DNA from: Actinomycetota bacterium
Lineage (GTDB): Bacteria > Actinomycetota > Acidimicrobiia > Acidimicrobiales > Ilumatobacteraceae
DNA: 35,552 nucleotides
Assembly: GCA_016870295.1 (NCBI GenBank)
Contig: VGBY01000002.1
Coordinates: forward strand, 1-35,552
Direction: 5' to 3'
In this document: positions 1-8,180 of the stretch, in pieces
Layout of the letters: each line of letters opens with the position of its first letter
Position numbering within the stretch: position 1 is the stretch's first letter
Made by a program: the position numbers and the translations under genes
The notes under the pieces: model-generated
The model's database searches: none
Seen by the model: only the letters and a program-made list of their open reading frames with translations
What the model was told of the DNA's origin: nothing

Positions 1-2
1 GC

Positions 3-131
3 CCGGCCGCGCTCGTGCGCGAACGCTTTGCCGCGTGGTTCGCCACCGGCGTGATGCCGGTGGCCGTGATGTCGGCGGTGGATGGCGGTCAAGCCAAGGG
101 TGTTGCCAACCTGTTTGCGGCGTACGCGTAG
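3..131 (+). CDS. 3' end of a CDS truncated by the window start; possibly an F420-dependent (LLM-class) oxidoreductase C-terminus
   Basis: Frame 3 is open from the window edge to TAG at 129-131, reading ...PAALVRERFAAWFATGVMPVAVMSAVDGGQAKGVANLFAAYA*. The product guess is weak. Confidence 0.45.
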   Translation, partial: PAALVRERFAAWFATGVMPVAVMSAVDGGQAKGVANLFAAYA

Positions 132-140
132 CGCACGGCC

Positions 141-154
141 CCGTCGCGCGACGG
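141..154. terminator. Perfect palindrome between convergent genes, candidate bidirectional terminator
   Basis: CCGTCGCGCGACGG is self-complementary. It lies between the + CDS stop (131) and the minus-strand acyltransferase stop (160). No T-tract. Confidence 0.35.
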
Positions 155-159
155 AGCGA

Positions 160-1047
160 CTAGTAGCCGGGGTCGCTCGGCCAGTTCGGGGAGAACAAAT
201 GCCACTGTTCTGGCGCGCGGCGGATGAGCGTCTCGAGTTCGGCCACCAACAATTGCGACAGTCGTTGGATGTCGTCGCGCAGACCGCCACGCTCGCTGAG
301 CGCGATCGGCGGTCGCACCACGGTGTGGTGGCCATCGACACGACGCGTGAAATACACCGCGGCGGCAATGAGCGGTGCGCCGGTGCGCAATGAGAAGAAT
401 GCCGGACCCGCCGGGATGGTCGTCGTCTCTCCGAAGAAGTTCACCTCTACACCGTTGCGTTGGATGTCGCGATCACTCATCAGACATACGACGTGTTGGT
501 CGCGCAGTGCCTCCTGCACCGCCACACCGGCACGGTCGTCGAGCGGAATCACGTTCACACCGAGCGCGCGGCGCACGTCGAGAAACGTTTCGAACGCCTC
601 CTTGGACTCGAGTTTTTCGACGACGGCACTCACCTTCAGCCCGCGCTGCGCGAGCCACCGCCCTGCCCACTCCCATCCGCCGACGTGCGGCAGCGCAAGG
701 ATGAGCCCCTTGCCCTGCGTGAGGGCCTGTTCGATGTGCGCGTAACCCTCCACGCTGAAGCCGGCATCGATTTCTGCGTTGGTGAGCGAAGCAAGTCGAA
801 ACGTCTCGACGTAATAACGCATGTAACTCTGGAAGGCGTCATTGACGCGGCGTTGCATCTGCAGCGGTGTGAGGTGCGGCGATACGCGGCGCTGATGACG
901 CTCCACGAGGCGTCGCTCACGACGCATCGCCACCGCCCCGAGGCCACCAAGCGACAGTGCTGCAACGTGCGATACCACCGCAGGTGTAGCGGCACCAACC
1001 AAATTGGCGAGGCGAAACGCGATACCGGGGCTGCGATCGTCAGGCAT
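160..1047 (-). CDS. patA: Phosphatidylinositol mannoside acyltransferase-like (LpxL/HtrB-type lysophospholipid acyltransferase)
   Basis: GLILALPHVGGWEWAGRWLAQRG and HxxxxE-type motifs, with C-terminal PEQWHLFSPNWPSD. Adjacent to a pgsA-like gene as in mycobacteria. Start at 1047 (MPDDRSPG) is preferred over 1125 because it overlaps pgsA less. Confidence 0.8.
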   Translation of the reverse strand: MPDDRSPGIAFRLANLVGAATPAVVSHVAALSLGGLGAVAMRRERRLVERHQRRVSPHLTPLQMQRRVNDAFQSYMRYYVETFRLASLTNAEIDAGFSVEGYAHIEQALTQGKGLILALPHVGGWEWAGRWLAQRGLKVSAVVEKLESKEAFETFLDVRRALGVNVIPLDDRAGVAVQEALRDQHVVCLMSDRDIQRNGVEVNFFGETTTIPAGPAFFSLRTGAPLIAAAVYFTRRVDGHHTVVRPPIALSERGGLRDDIQRLSQLLVAELETLIRRAPEQWHLFSPNWPSDPGY

Positions 1048-1729
1048 CGCGACGGCGCGAACCGAGGCGGGCACGACGATCGGCAAACGCGGCGCGGCGC
1101 GATGCGCGGCGCGAGCGTCGGGCATCCAGACGCTCGGCGGTCGACGGTGCGACAGCCGCTTGTCGCCAGATCTTCACGAAGCGTTGCACGGCGGTGACCG
1201 ACACCAGCACGAGCATCGCCCACATCACCCAGTAGAGACCCGAGTCGAACAACAGCCCGACGCACAGGATGACGATGCGCTCGGCACGCTCCATCAGCCC
1301 ACCCTTGGCTTGGATGCCGAGCGATTCGGCCTTCGCACGCTGGTAAGAAATCAGCGACGACACCGCCATCACCGCAAACGGCAACACCGCAGCGGTGCCA
1401 CCGCGCGTCTCGGCGAGATACCACGCGACGCCGCCGAGCATGAACGCGTCGGTCACGCGATCGACGGTGGAATCAAAGAATGCACCGCGCTGGCTGGACA
1501 CGTTCGACGCCTTGGCCAACGCTCCATCGAGCAGGTCGGGCAGCGCCGCTGCGATGACGAGCAGGAGACCGACGCGCAAGTAGCCGGCACCAATCGTGAT
1601 CGCGGCGGCAATCGAGAACAGCAAACCCACGACGGTGAGATGGTCGGGAGTGATCTTGGTGCGGGTCAGTGTGACGCCGATCGGACGCACGTACTTCTCG
1701 ACGTGCACACGAAACTTGCCGTCAAACAC
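1040..1729 (-). CDS. pgsA: CDP-alcohol phosphatidyltransferase, likely phosphatidylinositol-phosphate synthase
   Basis: DLLDGALAKASNVSSQRGAFFDSTVDRVTD motif, multiple TM segments, and synteny with HIT, thrS and patA. Confidence 0.85.
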   Translation of the reverse strand: MFDGKFRVHVEKYVRPIGVTLTRTKITPDHLTVVGLLFSIAAAITIGAGYLRVGLLLVIAAALPDLLDGALAKASNVSSQRGAFFDSTVDRVTDAFMLGGVAWYLAETRGGTAAVLPFAVMAVSSLISYQRAKAESLGIQAKGGLMERAERIVILCVGLLFDSGLYWVMWAMLVLVSVTAVQRFVKIWRQAAVAPSTAERLDARRSRRASRRAAFADRRARLGSRRRDA

Positions 1730-1738
1730 GAGTCAAGG

Positions 1739-2248
1739 CTACTTGTGACGGTCGGGGTTGTCTTCGACGAGACATTCGACGATGCGACCATCGATGGCGT
1801 CGATGAGGACGAGGCCGCGCTGATGCGGTGGCTCCTGCGCGCTGTAACAAAACACGCGCCACGTCGGTCGACTGCGTAACCCACGCCATACCTGCTGCGC
1901 CGACGCGTGCCCCACTGCGAATCCGACTGCTTGGGTGGCGCGCACGAGTGCATCGCGTTCATCCACCTTCATCCGCCACGAAGACGACAAGCCGTACACG
2001 GCGAACGCCGCCAACAACACCGCGGCATACAAAACGCCGTCGTTCACGAGAGCCGTATCGCCGTCTCGATTCATGAACCAGGCGACCATGCACAGTGCGG
2101 CAATCGCCAGGTACAGGTACGCCGGAATCCGACGCCGACTGTTGTCGGGGAACTGGTACGGCCCGACGAACCCCGTTACATCGAGATCGGCCGGCAGTTG
2201 GTCGCGAATTTCGTCGGGGCTCCCGCCCGCACCGTTGTCGTTCGTCAT
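1739..2248 (-). CDS. Uncharacterised membrane protein (about 169 aa, two predicted TM helices)
   Basis: ATG at 2248 overlaps the HIT stop codon as ATGA. MTNDNGAGGSPDEIRDQ... with YLYLAIAALCMVAWF and VLYAAVLLAAFAVYGL hydrophobic segments. Confidence 0.75.
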   Translation of the reverse strand: MTNDNGAGGSPDEIRDQLPADLDVTGFVGPYQFPDNSRRRIPAYLYLAIAALCMVAWFMNRDGDTALVNDGVLYAAVLLAAFAVYGLSSSWRMKVDERDALVRATQAVGFAVGHASAQQVWRGLRSRPTWRVFCYSAQEPPHQRGLVLIDAIDGRIVECLVEDNPDRHK

Positions 2249-2763
2249 CGCTGCTTCGTCGGCCACGCGGCACGCAGTCGCGCAGCAGTGCTGTTGAGGG
2301 TCTCTGAGAGCACTTTCGTGTTCGCGACGGCCACGGTGAAGTTGGTGTCGCCAACCCAGCGTGGCACGAGGTGCACGTGCAAGTGCTGCGACACGCTGCC
2401 GCCCGCCGGCGCGCCGAGGTTGAGACCCACGTTCATGCCTGCTGGCGCATATGCCTTTTTCAGTGCGAGCGTGGCGTCGCGCACCGTCAGCCACAACTCG
2501 TCGCGCTCGTCGTCGGTGAGATCTTCGAGGTTCGCCACCTGTCGGTACGGCAATACGAGACAGTGACCATTCGAATACGGGTAGGCGTTGAGAATCACGA
2601 AGCACAGTGGCCCGCGATGCACGATGTGGGTGTCGACGTCAGGCAATCCACTCGCCAAGATTCGCGCGAAGATCGACTCTCCGCCAGACGGCGGGTTGTT
2701 GCCCTCTGGTCCGAAGCCCGTGACGTACTCGGCGCGCCACCCCGCCCACAGACGCTCCAACAT
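2245..2763 (-). CDS. HIT family protein (Ap4A phosphorylase/hydrolase type)
   Basis: HIT triad region SQHLHVHLVPRW; YPYSNGHCLVLPYR. Confidence 0.92.
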   Translation of the reverse strand: MLERLWAGWRAEYVTGFGPEGNNPPSGGESIFARILASGLPDVDTHIVHRGPLCFVILNAYPYSNGHCLVLPYRQVANLEDLTDDERDELWLTVRDATLALKKAYAPAGMNVGLNLGAPAGGSVSQHLHVHLVPRWVGDTNFTVAVANTKVLSETLNSTAARLRAAWPTKQR

Positions 2764-2771
2764 CGGTGTGC

Positions 2772-4751
2772 CTAGCGGCCCGAACCCTCGAGCACGTCGA
2801 CGCGCAGTCGCTCGACAAACGTTTCGAACGGCGTGTCACGCTGCACTTCGCCGCCGCGCGGATTCACGCCGACGGTTCCGGCCTTTACGTCATCGTCGCC
2901 GACCACCAAGACGTACGGCACGCGCTCCAGCTTTGCCGCCCGAATGCGTTTGCCGAGTTGCTCATCGGCGGCGATCGTGTCCACCCTGAAGCAGTCCTTT
3001 GCCAGACGATCGACGAGGGACGCGGCATGCGCTTCGTGGGCAGTCGTGACCGGAAGAATGCGCACCTGCACCGGCGCCAACCATGTGGGGAACGAACCGC
3101 CGTAGTGCTCGAGCAGCACGCCGAAGAACCGTTCGATCGAACCGAACAAGGCACGGTGCAACATGATCGGGCGGTGGCGCTGGTTGTCCGCGCCGACGTA
3201 CTCCAAGCCGAATCGTTCGGGCAACTGGAAGTCGGCCTGGATCGTAGAGAGTTGCCACTTGCGACCGATTGCATCGCGCACGTCGACGTCAATCTTCGGT
3301 CCGTAGAACGCGGCGTCACCTTCGCCGATGGTGTACTGCACGCCGAGCCGCTCAAGTGCACTGCGCAGCGCTGCCGTGGCCTTTTCCCAGATCTCATCGG
3401 AGCCCACCGACTTCTCCTTGTTGCGCGTTGACAACTTGTAGGAGAAGTCGTCGAACCCGAATCGGCGCAACACCGACAACACGAAGTCGAGCAGCGACGC
3501 GATCTCCTCGGCGAGCTGCTCCTGCGTGCAGAAGATGTGGCTGTCGTCCTGCGTAAAACCACGAATACGCAAGAGTCCGTGCAGCGTGCCGGCGCGTTCG
3601 TAGCGGTACACCGTGCCCAGTTCGAACAACCGCAACGGCAACTCGCGGTAACTGCGCTGACGATCGCGATAAATCAGGCAGTGCATCGGGCAGTTCATCG
3701 GCTTCGGGTAATACGTGCCGTTGTCCATCTCCATCGGCGGGTACATGCCGTCTTTGTAGAAGTGCAGGTGGCCCGAGGTCTCGAACAGTTGGGCATTCGC
3801 GAGATGGGGCGAATAGACGAATTGGTAGCCGCCGTTTTGGTGGCGTTCACGACTGTAGTCCTCCATCAACTTGCGCACGATCGCCCCCTTCGGGTGCCAC
3901 ACCGCCAGACCGCCACCGAGTTCACTCGGAAACGACAGCAGATCCATCTCCGTGGCGAGCTTGCGATGGTCGCGCTTTTCGGCTTCCTCCAAACGCACGA
4001 GATGCTCTTGCAGCGCAGCCTTTGACTCCCACGCCGTGCCATAAATGCGCTGCAGCATCGGGCCCTTCTCGTTGCCACGCCAATAGGCGCCTGCCACCTT
4101 CATCAGTGCAAAGTGCCCCAGCCGACCAGTGCTGGGCACATGCGGGCCGCGGCACAAGTCGACGAATGTGTCGCTGTTGCGGTACACACTGACCGAGTCG
4201 CCGCCCCCGACCTCGCCGGCGTCGCCATCATCGGCGGCACCCGCCGTGACGCGCTGGATGATCTCGCACTTGTAGGGCTGGTCGGCGAAGACGTGTAGCG
4301 CTTCCTTCGGCGACAACTCTGAGCGCACGAACGGCTGGTCGGCGTCGACGATCTGTTTCATTCGCTCGCTGATTGCCACGAGGTCCTCGTCGGTGAACGT
4401 GCGTCCGCCCGGCAGGTCGAAGTCGTAGTAGAAGCCGTCTTCGATCGCCGGACCGATGGTGAACTTGGCGCCGGGGAACAACTGCAACACGGCTTGAGCC
4501 AAGACGTGTGCGGTGGAGTGTCGCAACACGTGGCGTCCAGCGTCACTGTCGGCCGTGATGATCGAAACCCGATCGCCGTTGGCGAGCGGTGCGGTGAGAT
4601 CTGCCTCGTGATCGTTGACCACCGCGGCAACGGCAGCCTTGGCGAGACGCGAACCGATCGCGGCGGCTACATCCAGGGCGTTGGAACCCTCGGTGATCTG
4701 CTTGCTCGATCCATCTGGCAGTCGAACGTCAATCAACGCTGAGCCGGACAT
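2772..4751 (-). CDS. thrS: Threonyl-tRNA synthetase
   Basis: TGS domain, HSTAHVLAQAV, MNCPMHCLIY, GFTQDDSHIFC, C-terminal anticodon-binding domain. Confidence 0.97.
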   Translation of the reverse strand: MSGSALIDVRLPDGSSKQITEGSNALDVAAAIGSRLAKAAVAAVVNDHEADLTAPLANGDRVSIITADSDAGRHVLRHSTAHVLAQAVLQLFPGAKFTIGPAIEDGFYYDFDLPGGRTFTDEDLVAISERMKQIVDADQPFVRSELSPKEALHVFADQPYKCEIIQRVTAGAADDGDAGEVGGGDSVSVYRNSDTFVDLCRGPHVPSTGRLGHFALMKVAGAYWRGNEKGPMLQRIYGTAWESKAALQEHLVRLEEAEKRDHRKLATEMDLLSFPSELGGGLAVWHPKGAIVRKLMEDYSRERHQNGGYQFVYSPHLANAQLFETSGHLHFYKDGMYPPMEMDNGTYYPKPMNCPMHCLIYRDRQRSYRELPLRLFELGTVYRYERAGTLHGLLRIRGFTQDDSHIFCTQEQLAEEIASLLDFVLSVLRRFGFDDFSYKLSTRNKEKSVGSDEIWEKATAALRSALERLGVQYTIGEGDAAFYGPKIDVDVRDAIGRKWQLSTIQADFQLPERFGLEYVGADNQRHRPIMLHRALFGSIERFFGVLLEHYGGSFPTWLAPVQVRILPVTTAHEAHAASLVDRLAKDCFRVDTIAADEQLGKRIRAAKLERVPYVLVVGDDDVKAGTVGVNPRGGEVQRDTPFETFVERLRVDVLEGSGR

Positions 4752-4760
4752 ACCCTCTGA

Positions 4761-4766
4761 ATTCTA
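4761..4766 (-). promoter_or_regulatory. Candidate -10 element for thrS overlapping the plsC stop codon
   Basis: Minus strand reads ...GCGTAGAATTCAGAGGGTATG. TAGAAT lies 9 nt before the thrS ATG, and its TAG is the stop codon of the next gene. Confidence 0.4.
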
Positions 4767-5564
4767 CGCGTGCTGCTTCTCCGCGTAGGCGATGTGCGCG
4801 TCGGTGAAGCGCGGAATCTCGGCCGTCTCGGCGACGATCGTCTCCGTGCGCTTCTTCGTGGCGTACGTGTTGCGGTACTCCTGACCCGTCATCTCACGAA
4901 TCTCGAACATCAACTCGTCGGTGATCTCCCGCAACACCATCGGGTCGTTCCCCCGCGCCGTGTAACGCGACACTTCGATCGGTCGACCAATCGAAATCTT
5001 TACCCGCCCACCGAGTTTGGGCAGCGGAGCGTCGGGCGGCTGAATCTCGCGCGTGCCGACGATGCCGACCGGGAAAATCGGGCAGCCGACCTTCAACGCC
5101 AATCGCGCGGCGCCAGTGTGACCCTTGTACAACATGCCGTCGCGGCTGCGCGTGCCTTCGGGAAAGATGCCGAACAATTCGCCGCGCTGCAACACCCGCT
5201 CGGCGGCATCGAGTGCCGCATGCGATTTTTCCCCACCGCTGCGATCGACGGGGATCATGCCGACCTTCGGGAAGAACCAGCGCGTCTTCCACGAGTCCAT
5301 GTATTCGCTCTTGCCGATGAACGAGATATTGCGCGGCGAGAGAATCATCACGAGTGCGGAGTCGAGAAAACTGATATGGTTCGGGCACAGCAATGCTGCG
5401 CCATGCCGTGGCAGACGATCAAAGCCCGACAATTCGAACTTCCAGGCTCGACGCGCAATCGGCTGCACGATGCTGCGTAGTCGTGCCTGAAACTGCGTGG
5501 CGCCGTCGAACACCCAATCTGGGAATTGCTTCGCTTGGCCCGGCGCGACGAACTTGTCGTTCAC
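4764..5564 (-). CDS. plsC: 1-acyl-sn-glycerol-3-phosphate acyltransferase (PlsC family)
   Basis: PNHISFLDSALVM and FPEGTRSRDG motifs (H-x4-D variant, EGTR). Confidence 0.9.
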   Translation of the reverse strand: MNDKFVAPGQAKQFPDWVFDGATQFQARLRSIVQPIARRAWKFELSGFDRLPRHGAALLCPNHISFLDSALVMILSPRNISFIGKSEYMDSWKTRWFFPKVGMIPVDRSGGEKSHAALDAAERVLQRGELFGIFPEGTRSRDGMLYKGHTGAARLALKVGCPIFPVGIVGTREIQPPDAPLPKLGGRVKISIGRPIEVSRYTARGNDPMVLREITDELMFEIREMTGQEYRNTYATKKRTETIVAETAEIPRFTDAHIAYAEKQHA

Positions 5565-6709
5565 AACACCACCCCCAACAGTGCGGCTGCGTCGCGCACG
5601 TTCACACCTTGCCGCGCAGCCTCGTCGATTGCCGCAACGGCGCTGGGCGTGTCAAGGTCGTCGTCAAGATGATGGCGAACCGACTGCAGCACCCCGAGAC
5701 CTCTTTCTTTGATGCGCGAATTACGACCCCCTGATTCAACCGAAGCAGCCGACCATTTGCCAAGTCGATCGGTGGCTCGGTCGATGAGACCTTCGTCCCA
5801 CTCCCACTCGTGGCGGTAGTGGTTCACGATGAGGCCGAGCCGAATCGCCCGCGGGTCGTACCGTTTCCGCAACTGGTCGACAAAGACGAGGTTGCCGCGG
5901 CTCTTGGACATCTTGTGGCCGTCCATCCACACCATGGCCACGTGCATCCAGTGCCGCACGAATGGCTGGCCCGTCGCAGCCTCTGACTGCGCGCGCTCAC
6001 ATTCGTGGTGCGGGTAGATGAGGTCGGTGCCGCCGCCGTGCAGGTCGATGGTCGCCCCGAGTTCGCGCAGGGCGAGGGCACTGCACTCGATGTGCCAGCC
6101 CGGTCGTCCCGCGCCCCAGATCGTGTCCCACGACGGTTCGTCGGCGGCCGAGGGTTGCCACAGCACGAAATCGAGCGGGTCGCGCTTGTGCGGGTCGTCG
6201 ACGTTGCCCCCACGCTCGCGGGCCAGCATCAGCATCTTCGTGCGGTCGTAGTGCGACACGGAGCCGAACTCGGCGTACCGCCCCACATCGAAATACACCG
6301 AGCCACCGGCCTCGTAGGCATAGCCGCGATCGAGCACCATGCCGATGAATCCGCGGATGTCGGAGATCGCCGACGACGCGCGCGGCGTGGAATACATGGG
6401 AATGAAGTTCATCGCCCGTAGGTCGTCTTCGAGTCGCTGCTCTTCACGCGCCGCCAGATCGAGATAGTGGATGCCGAGTTCGCGCGCCTTGGCAAACAGC
6501 GGATCGTCGACATCGGTCACGTTGCGCACACACTTGACGCTGCGACCCGTGTCGAGCAGTCGACGGATGAGGATGTCGTAGGCCACGAACGTGAATGCGT
6601 GCCCGAGATGCGTGGCGTCGTACGGCGTGACCCCGCAGACGTACATCTTCACATCGTCCCCCGGCGTGAAGTCAACGATCTCGCGTCGCGACGTGTCGTA
6701 CAGACGCAC
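5561..6709 (-). CDS. mshC: Cysteine ligase of the CysS/MshC family, most like L-cysteine:1D-myo-inositol 2-amino-2-deoxy-alpha-D-glucopyranoside ligase
   Basis: MYVCGVTPYDATHLGHAFTF, PGWHIECSALA, GGGTDLIYPHHECERAQSEA, HKMSKSRGNLVFV, then IRLGLIVNHYRHEWEWDEGLI. The HYRxxWEW segment and 382-aa length are MshC-like rather than CysS-like. Confidence 0.75.
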   Translation of the reverse strand: MRLYDTSRREIVDFTPGDDVKMYVCGVTPYDATHLGHAFTFVAYDILIRRLLDTGRSVKCVRNVTDVDDPLFAKARELGIHYLDLAAREEQRLEDDLRAMNFIPMYSTPRASSAISDIRGFIGMVLDRGYAYEAGGSVYFDVGRYAEFGSVSHYDRTKMLMLARERGGNVDDPHKRDPLDFVLWQPSAADEPSWDTIWGAGRPGWHIECSALALRELGATIDLHGGGTDLIYPHHECERAQSEAATGQPFVRHWMHVAMVWMDGHKMSKSRGNLVFVDQLRKRYDPRAIRLGLIVNHYRHEWEWDEGLIDRATDRLGKWSAASVESGGRNSRIKERGLGVLQSVRHHLDDDLDTPSAVAAIDEAARQGVNVRDAAALLGVVL

Positions 6710-6717
6710 TGTTGCGG

Positions 6718-7386
6718 TTAATCAATCCCGGTGAAACGTGGGGCGACGCGCGTCTTGTAGCGCACGTTCAATTGCAACAACACGGCGGTCAGCGCTTCGA
6801 TGGCGAGTGCATTCGACAACAGACCCGCGTTCAGCGGTCGACAGCCCGCGATGCGCGACACCATCTCACTGACGGTCGCTGTCGCGTCGCGGTCGTCGGA
6901 ACAGATGAGCACATCACTGTCGACCTCATGGTCGAGCGCCCCAAGTTCGGTGGCCGGCAAATGCTGGAACGCCGCGACGACCCGCGACTGCGGAATGGCG
7001 GCCTGCACGTGTGCGGCGATGCTGCCGCGCGGTGGAATCAGCGGCTGAAACTCCTTACCCACTCGCACGAGTGCATTCGCCATCGTGATCACCACCTTGC
7101 CGCGCAGGGCATCACGGAGTTCGGTGACCGTGGTGGCGGCGGAATCCCACGGCGTTGCCAGCACAATCACTTCACATTGCGCCGCCGTCGCATTGTCGGC
7201 ACCACTCACGGGCAGGTTGCGGCTCGCCCACTTTGCGCACAACTCTGCCGCAACTTCTGCGCCGCGTTCTTTCGTGCGCGACCCGATGCACACCGGATAG
7301 CCGACCGACGCGAGTCGCGTAGCCAGTGCCGAACCCGCCGGGCCCGTGCCACCGATGAATCCAATGCTCGGGAACGAACCTGACAC
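6718..7386 (-). CDS. npdG: NADPH-dependent F420 reductase
   Basis: N-terminal Rossmann GFIGGTGPAGSALATRLASVGY plus IGSRTKERG and VILATPWDSA. Start at GTG 7386 or GTG 7392. Confidence 0.85.
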   Translation of the reverse strand: MSGSFPSIGFIGGTGPAGSALATRLASVGYPVCIGSRTKERGAEVAAELCAKWASRNLPVSGADNATAAQCEVIVLATPWDSAATTVTELRDALRGKVVITMANALVRVGKEFQPLIPPRGSIAAHVQAAIPQSRVVAAFQHLPATELGALDHEVDSDVLICSDDRDATATVSEMVSRIAGCRPLNAGLLSNALAIEALTAVLLQLNVRYKTRVAPRFTGID

Positions 7387-7392
7387 GTCCAC

Positions 7393-7399
7393 TACCGTA
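7393..7399. promoter_or_regulatory. Candidate overlapping divergent -10 elements for fabI (+) and the F420 reductase (-)
   Basis: TACCGTA reads TACCGT on + (6 nt before fabI GTG 7405) and TACGGT on - (7 nt before GTG 7386). Both fit TAnnnT. Confidence 0.35.
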
Positions 7400-7404
7400 G
7401 CGAC

Positions 7405-8172
7405 GTGGCGATTCTCGCGGGTAAGCGTCTCGTCATCACGGGTGTGCTGACCGACGCATCGCTCGCCTACGGCGTAGCAAAACTCGCGATTGCCGAGGGC
7501 GCCACGGTGCTGCTCACGGGCGCCGGGCGCGGGCTGTCGATCACCGAGCGCACCGCCAAGAAACTCTCAGCCGTGCCGGCCGTCGCCGAATTTGATGTGA
7601 CGAACGCCGACCACGTGGAGTCTGTTCGCGAGGCCGCCCGCCAACATCTCGGCGGCGTCGACGGCGTGCTGCATTCCATTGGATTTGCACCGGCAGCGTG
7701 CCTCGGTGACGATCTCATGGGCGCCACGTGGGAAGACGTCTCCGTCGCGGTGCACGTGTCGGCGTATTCACTAAAGACACTCGCCGACGCATTCGTGCCA
7801 CTCATGAACGACGGCGGCAGCATCGTCGGGCTGGACTTCGACAACACCGTCGCTTGGCCGGCGTACAACTGGATGGGCGTGGCGAAATCGGCACTCGAGT
7901 CCACCAGTCGATATCTGGCGCGCGAACTGGGCCCCCGCAAGATTCGCTGCAACCTGGTGGCCGCCGGCCCGATTCGCACGATGGCCGCCAAGTCGATCCC
8001 GTCCTTTGCCCAGTTCGAGGACATCTGGAATGCCCGCGCCCCGCTCGGCTGGGACATCCACGATTCCACCGCCGTCGCCCGCGCCTGCTGTGCGTTGCTG
8101 TCGGATTGGTTCCCCGCCACCACCGGCGAGATCGTGCACGTCGACGGCGGGTACCACGCAGTCGGCGCCTGA
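7405..8172 (+). CDS. fabI: Enoyl-[acyl-carrier-protein] reductase (FabI/InhA type)
   Basis: [27 protein letters not shown], catalytic Y-x6-K in [28 protein letters not shown] start. Confidence 0.95.
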   Translation: MAILAGKRLVITGVLTDASLAYGVAKLAIAEGATVLLTGAGRGLSITERTAKKLSAVPAVAEFDVTNADHVESVREAARQHLGGVDGVLHSIGFAPAACLGDDLMGATWEDVSVAVHVSAYSLKTLADAFVPLMNDGGSIVGLDFDNTVAWPAYNWMGVAKSALESTSRYLARELGPRKIRCNLVAAGPIRTMAAKSIPSFAQFEDIWNARAPLGWDIHDSTAVARACCALLSDWFPATTGEIVHVDGGYHAVGA

Positions 8173-8180
8173 GCACTGCA

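Noticed and set aside
1004-1879. + strand ORF of 291 aa
   Set aside because: Antisense to pgsA and neighbours; His/Arg-rich shadow translation.
7728-8180. Tracked N-terminal extension of the DUF255 protein
   Set aside because: Overlaps fabI in another frame; the conserved N-terminus begins at [15 protein letters not shown] (8181).
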